64,000 nt of DNA from NCBI GenBank assembly GCA_029202405.1, contig CP119312.1, positions 4,253,501-4,317,500 on the forward strand. Direction: 5' to 3'. The notes beneath the pieces were generated by a model that did no database searches, was not told the DNA's origin, and saw nothing but the letters and a program-made list of their open reading frames with translations. Position numbers and translations under genes: made by a program. Position 1 is the stretch's first letter; every line of letters starts with the position of its first letter. Of the stretch, positions 62,539-64,000 are shown piece by piece. This DNA comes from Candidatus Devosia phytovorans (lineage in GTDB: Bacteria > Pseudomonadota > Alphaproteobacteria > Rhizobiales > Devosiaceae).

Positions 62539-64000
62539 TCAATTGGTCGAGGCGACTGATACCGGGGCAGGCTCGCGGGTCATCAGATCGTTGATCTGGG
62601 CCATGGTCTGCGCGAACTTGGCCTCATACTGTTGCGGCAACACATTATCCTTGGGCAGCTTGACGCTCAGCGGATCGACCAAGTTGCCATTGATCTTGAT
62701 CTCGAAATGCAGATGCGGGCCGGTCGACTGGCCGGTCGAGCCGACATAACCGATCAGCTGGCCCTGCCGGACATGGCTGCCGACTTCGAGGCCATCGGCA
62801 TAGCGGGACATATGCCCATAGGCGGTCTCATAGCCATTGACGTGCTTGATCTCGACCTTGTTGCCATAGCCGGACTGCCATTTGTAATATTCGATCACCC
62901 CATCACCGGCCGCATAGATCGGCGTACCCGAGCGGGCAGCGAGGTCGACGCCCGTATGGAGCCGTCGCGTATGGAAAATCGGGTGGACGCGATAGCCGAA
63001 GCGCGAGCGCAGGGTGCCGCCGCCTTCGAGTGGACGACGATTGAGGAAGCGCTTGCCGGTCTCGCCATCGGGATCATAAAAATCGATCACGCCGTCATCG
63101 GTGGCAAAGCGGTAGAGCTGGCGCGTCGTGCTGCCCAGGGTCAAGGCCACATACAGCAGGTCCTGGCGCCCCTCGGCATCGGGTTCGGATTCAAGGATTT
63201 CGATCGCGTCGCCGGCGGTGATCTTCTTGGTCATGTCAACATCATAGGCAAACATGCCGATGATGCGCTCGATGGTTTCGTCGTCGAGATCGTGCTTGCG
63301 GCCGGTTTCCCAGATCGAACGATAGACCGTGGGCAGGTTGGCGACATTGACCTCTTCGGTGTCTTCCTCGGGGAAGGTGATTTCGGCCGGCGCGAGGCCC
63401 AGCACATATTGGCCCTTGTCGGTCAGGGCCACCGTGGCGCGATGCACATCCACATTGCTGGCATTGTCATGCAGATAGATGCTGAGCCGATAGGGGATCA
63501 GCGTATTGGACGTGCGCGACGGCCCGAACAGGATACGCAGCCGGGCGCCGGTCGGCAGGTCGGTCGAAGGAAAGACATTCTGCAGCGTGGTATCGATCGC
63601 CCGGATCATCGCATCGGTAAAACCATTGCGGCGCATGGCGTCATTGAGCGGGGTGCGCTCGCGCATGGTCAGGATACGCTCCGACCGGCCAAGTTCGGCA
63701 TCGGCCACCTGCGTCGTCTTGGGGACGACGGTCACATTCTCGGCGACGCCACCCAATGTATCGCCGCCCGGCTGCAGGCCCAGGTCGCGCACCGCCGGTG
63801 CGATGGAGGCATAGGCCAGGGTCGGCGGCATTTCGTCATCGGAAAAGAATGTCGCCTCGACAGCGCTGCGTACATATTCGGCCGCCGACTGATCGGAAAT
63901 GCTGCGCTGCGGCACAAAACTCTCCGGCATGGCCGCCAGCTTGACCGCCACCTCGCCTTCGACCTCGGCGCCATAGACATCGGTATTGATGTCCATATTG
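62539..64000 (-). CDS. M23-family (LytM) peptidase, 5' end outside window
   Basis: The frame is open to the right edge; about 486 residues are visible. An N-terminal half without known motifs (possibly a LysM/OPA-like region) is followed by the LytM domain (about 360-470): HTGVDLAARSGTPIYAAGDG with the first His and Asp ligands, YGHMSRYADGLEVGSHVRQG, and STGQSTGPHLHFEIKINGNL with the HLH ligand. All zinc ligands are present, so it is probably an active D,D-endopeptidase of peptidoglycan. ATG at 63996 may not be the true start. Confidence 0.92.
   Translation of the reverse strand, partial: NMDINTDVYGAEVEGEVAVKLAAMPESFVPQRSISDQSAAEYVRSAVEATFFSDDEMPPTLAYASIAPAVRDLGLQPGGDTLGGVAENVTVVPKTTQVADAELGRSERILTMRERTPLNDAMRRNGFTDAMIRAIDTTLQNVFPSTDLPTGARLRILFGPSRTSNTLIPYRLSIYLHDNASNVDVHRATVALTDKGQYVLGLAPAEITFPEEDTEEVNVANLPTVYRSIWETGRKHDLDDETIERIIGMFAYDVDMTKKITAGDAIEILESEPDAEGRQDLLYVALTLGSTTRQLYRFATDDGVIDFYDPDGETGKRFLNRRPLEGGGTLRSRFGYRVHPIFHTRRLHTGVDLAARSGTPIYAAGDGVIEYYKWQSGYGNKVEIKHVNGYETAYGHMSRYADGLEVGSHVRQGQLIGYVGSTGQSTGPHLHFEIKINGNLVDPLSVKLPKDNVLPQQYEAKFAQTMAQINDLMTREPAPVSVASTN

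Overview
The window is a GC-rich alphaproteobacterial chromosome segment, most consistent with the order Hyphomicrobiales (Rhizobiales). The conserved gene orders argJ-GNAT-mutT beside prsA/secA, xerD-aroK-aroB-bolA-cobS-cobT-rpmB, helicase-S4-fdxA-carD and lysC-ptsP-prfA-prmC-DUF4167-clpB are typical of that order. A Devosia-like family is my best guess, but this is inference: there is no rRNA marker in the window.

Left end (1-4950) is the accessory part. It holds the 3' portion of a sensor histidine kinase gene with its LuxR-type response regulator, an AhpD-like protein that has lost one redox cysteine, a PilZ protein, a broken reading frame, and a secreted glycine-rich protein with a short collagen-like stretch. 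Coding density and GC content are low. The block ends at a tRNA-Arg(CCT) gene.

From 5200 to 28600 come mostly housekeeping genes: a nuclease-like secreted protein and M48 lipoprotein protease, a lone Flp pilin, mutT/GNAT/argJ, a TetR-type regulator with a divergent small membrane protein, a parvulin chaperone divergent from secA, an L,D-transpeptidase, accA, xerD, aroK-aroB, bolA, a J-domain protein, cobS-cobT (aerobic cobaltochelatase), a phytase-esterase-like protein, a queuosine-precursor-type transporter, rpmB and DUF3108.

From 28600 to 43600 are a flavodoxin-like oxidoreductase, about 900 bp without a gene, a SUV3/MgpS-like helicase, an S4 protein, DUF2270, a PRC-barrel protein, the seven-iron ferredoxin fdxA, carD, a methyltransferase divergent from comF, grxC, a nitrilase-family amidase, DUF1178, an aldo/keto reductase, and two divergent genes for Tat-exported proteins separated by a region with strong RNA-type hairpins.

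From 43600 to the end are ilvD, ubiG, an rRNA methyltransferase of the RsmB family, lysC, ptsP (EI-Ntr), prfA-prmC, DUF4167, clpB, a DHA2-type exporter and the 5'-truncated gene of an M23 endopeptidase.

Three copies of a 135-140 bp element with long terminal inverted repeats lie between genes at 26355, 43615 and 49983. Other notable non-coding signals are a compact promoter-terminator unit upstream of carD, a 26-bp perfect palindrome upstream of ilvD, a double TetR-type operator, and a probable CTG start for prmC. I found no complete mobile element, CRISPR array or defence system. All family assignments rest on motifs read by eye; no database search was run.
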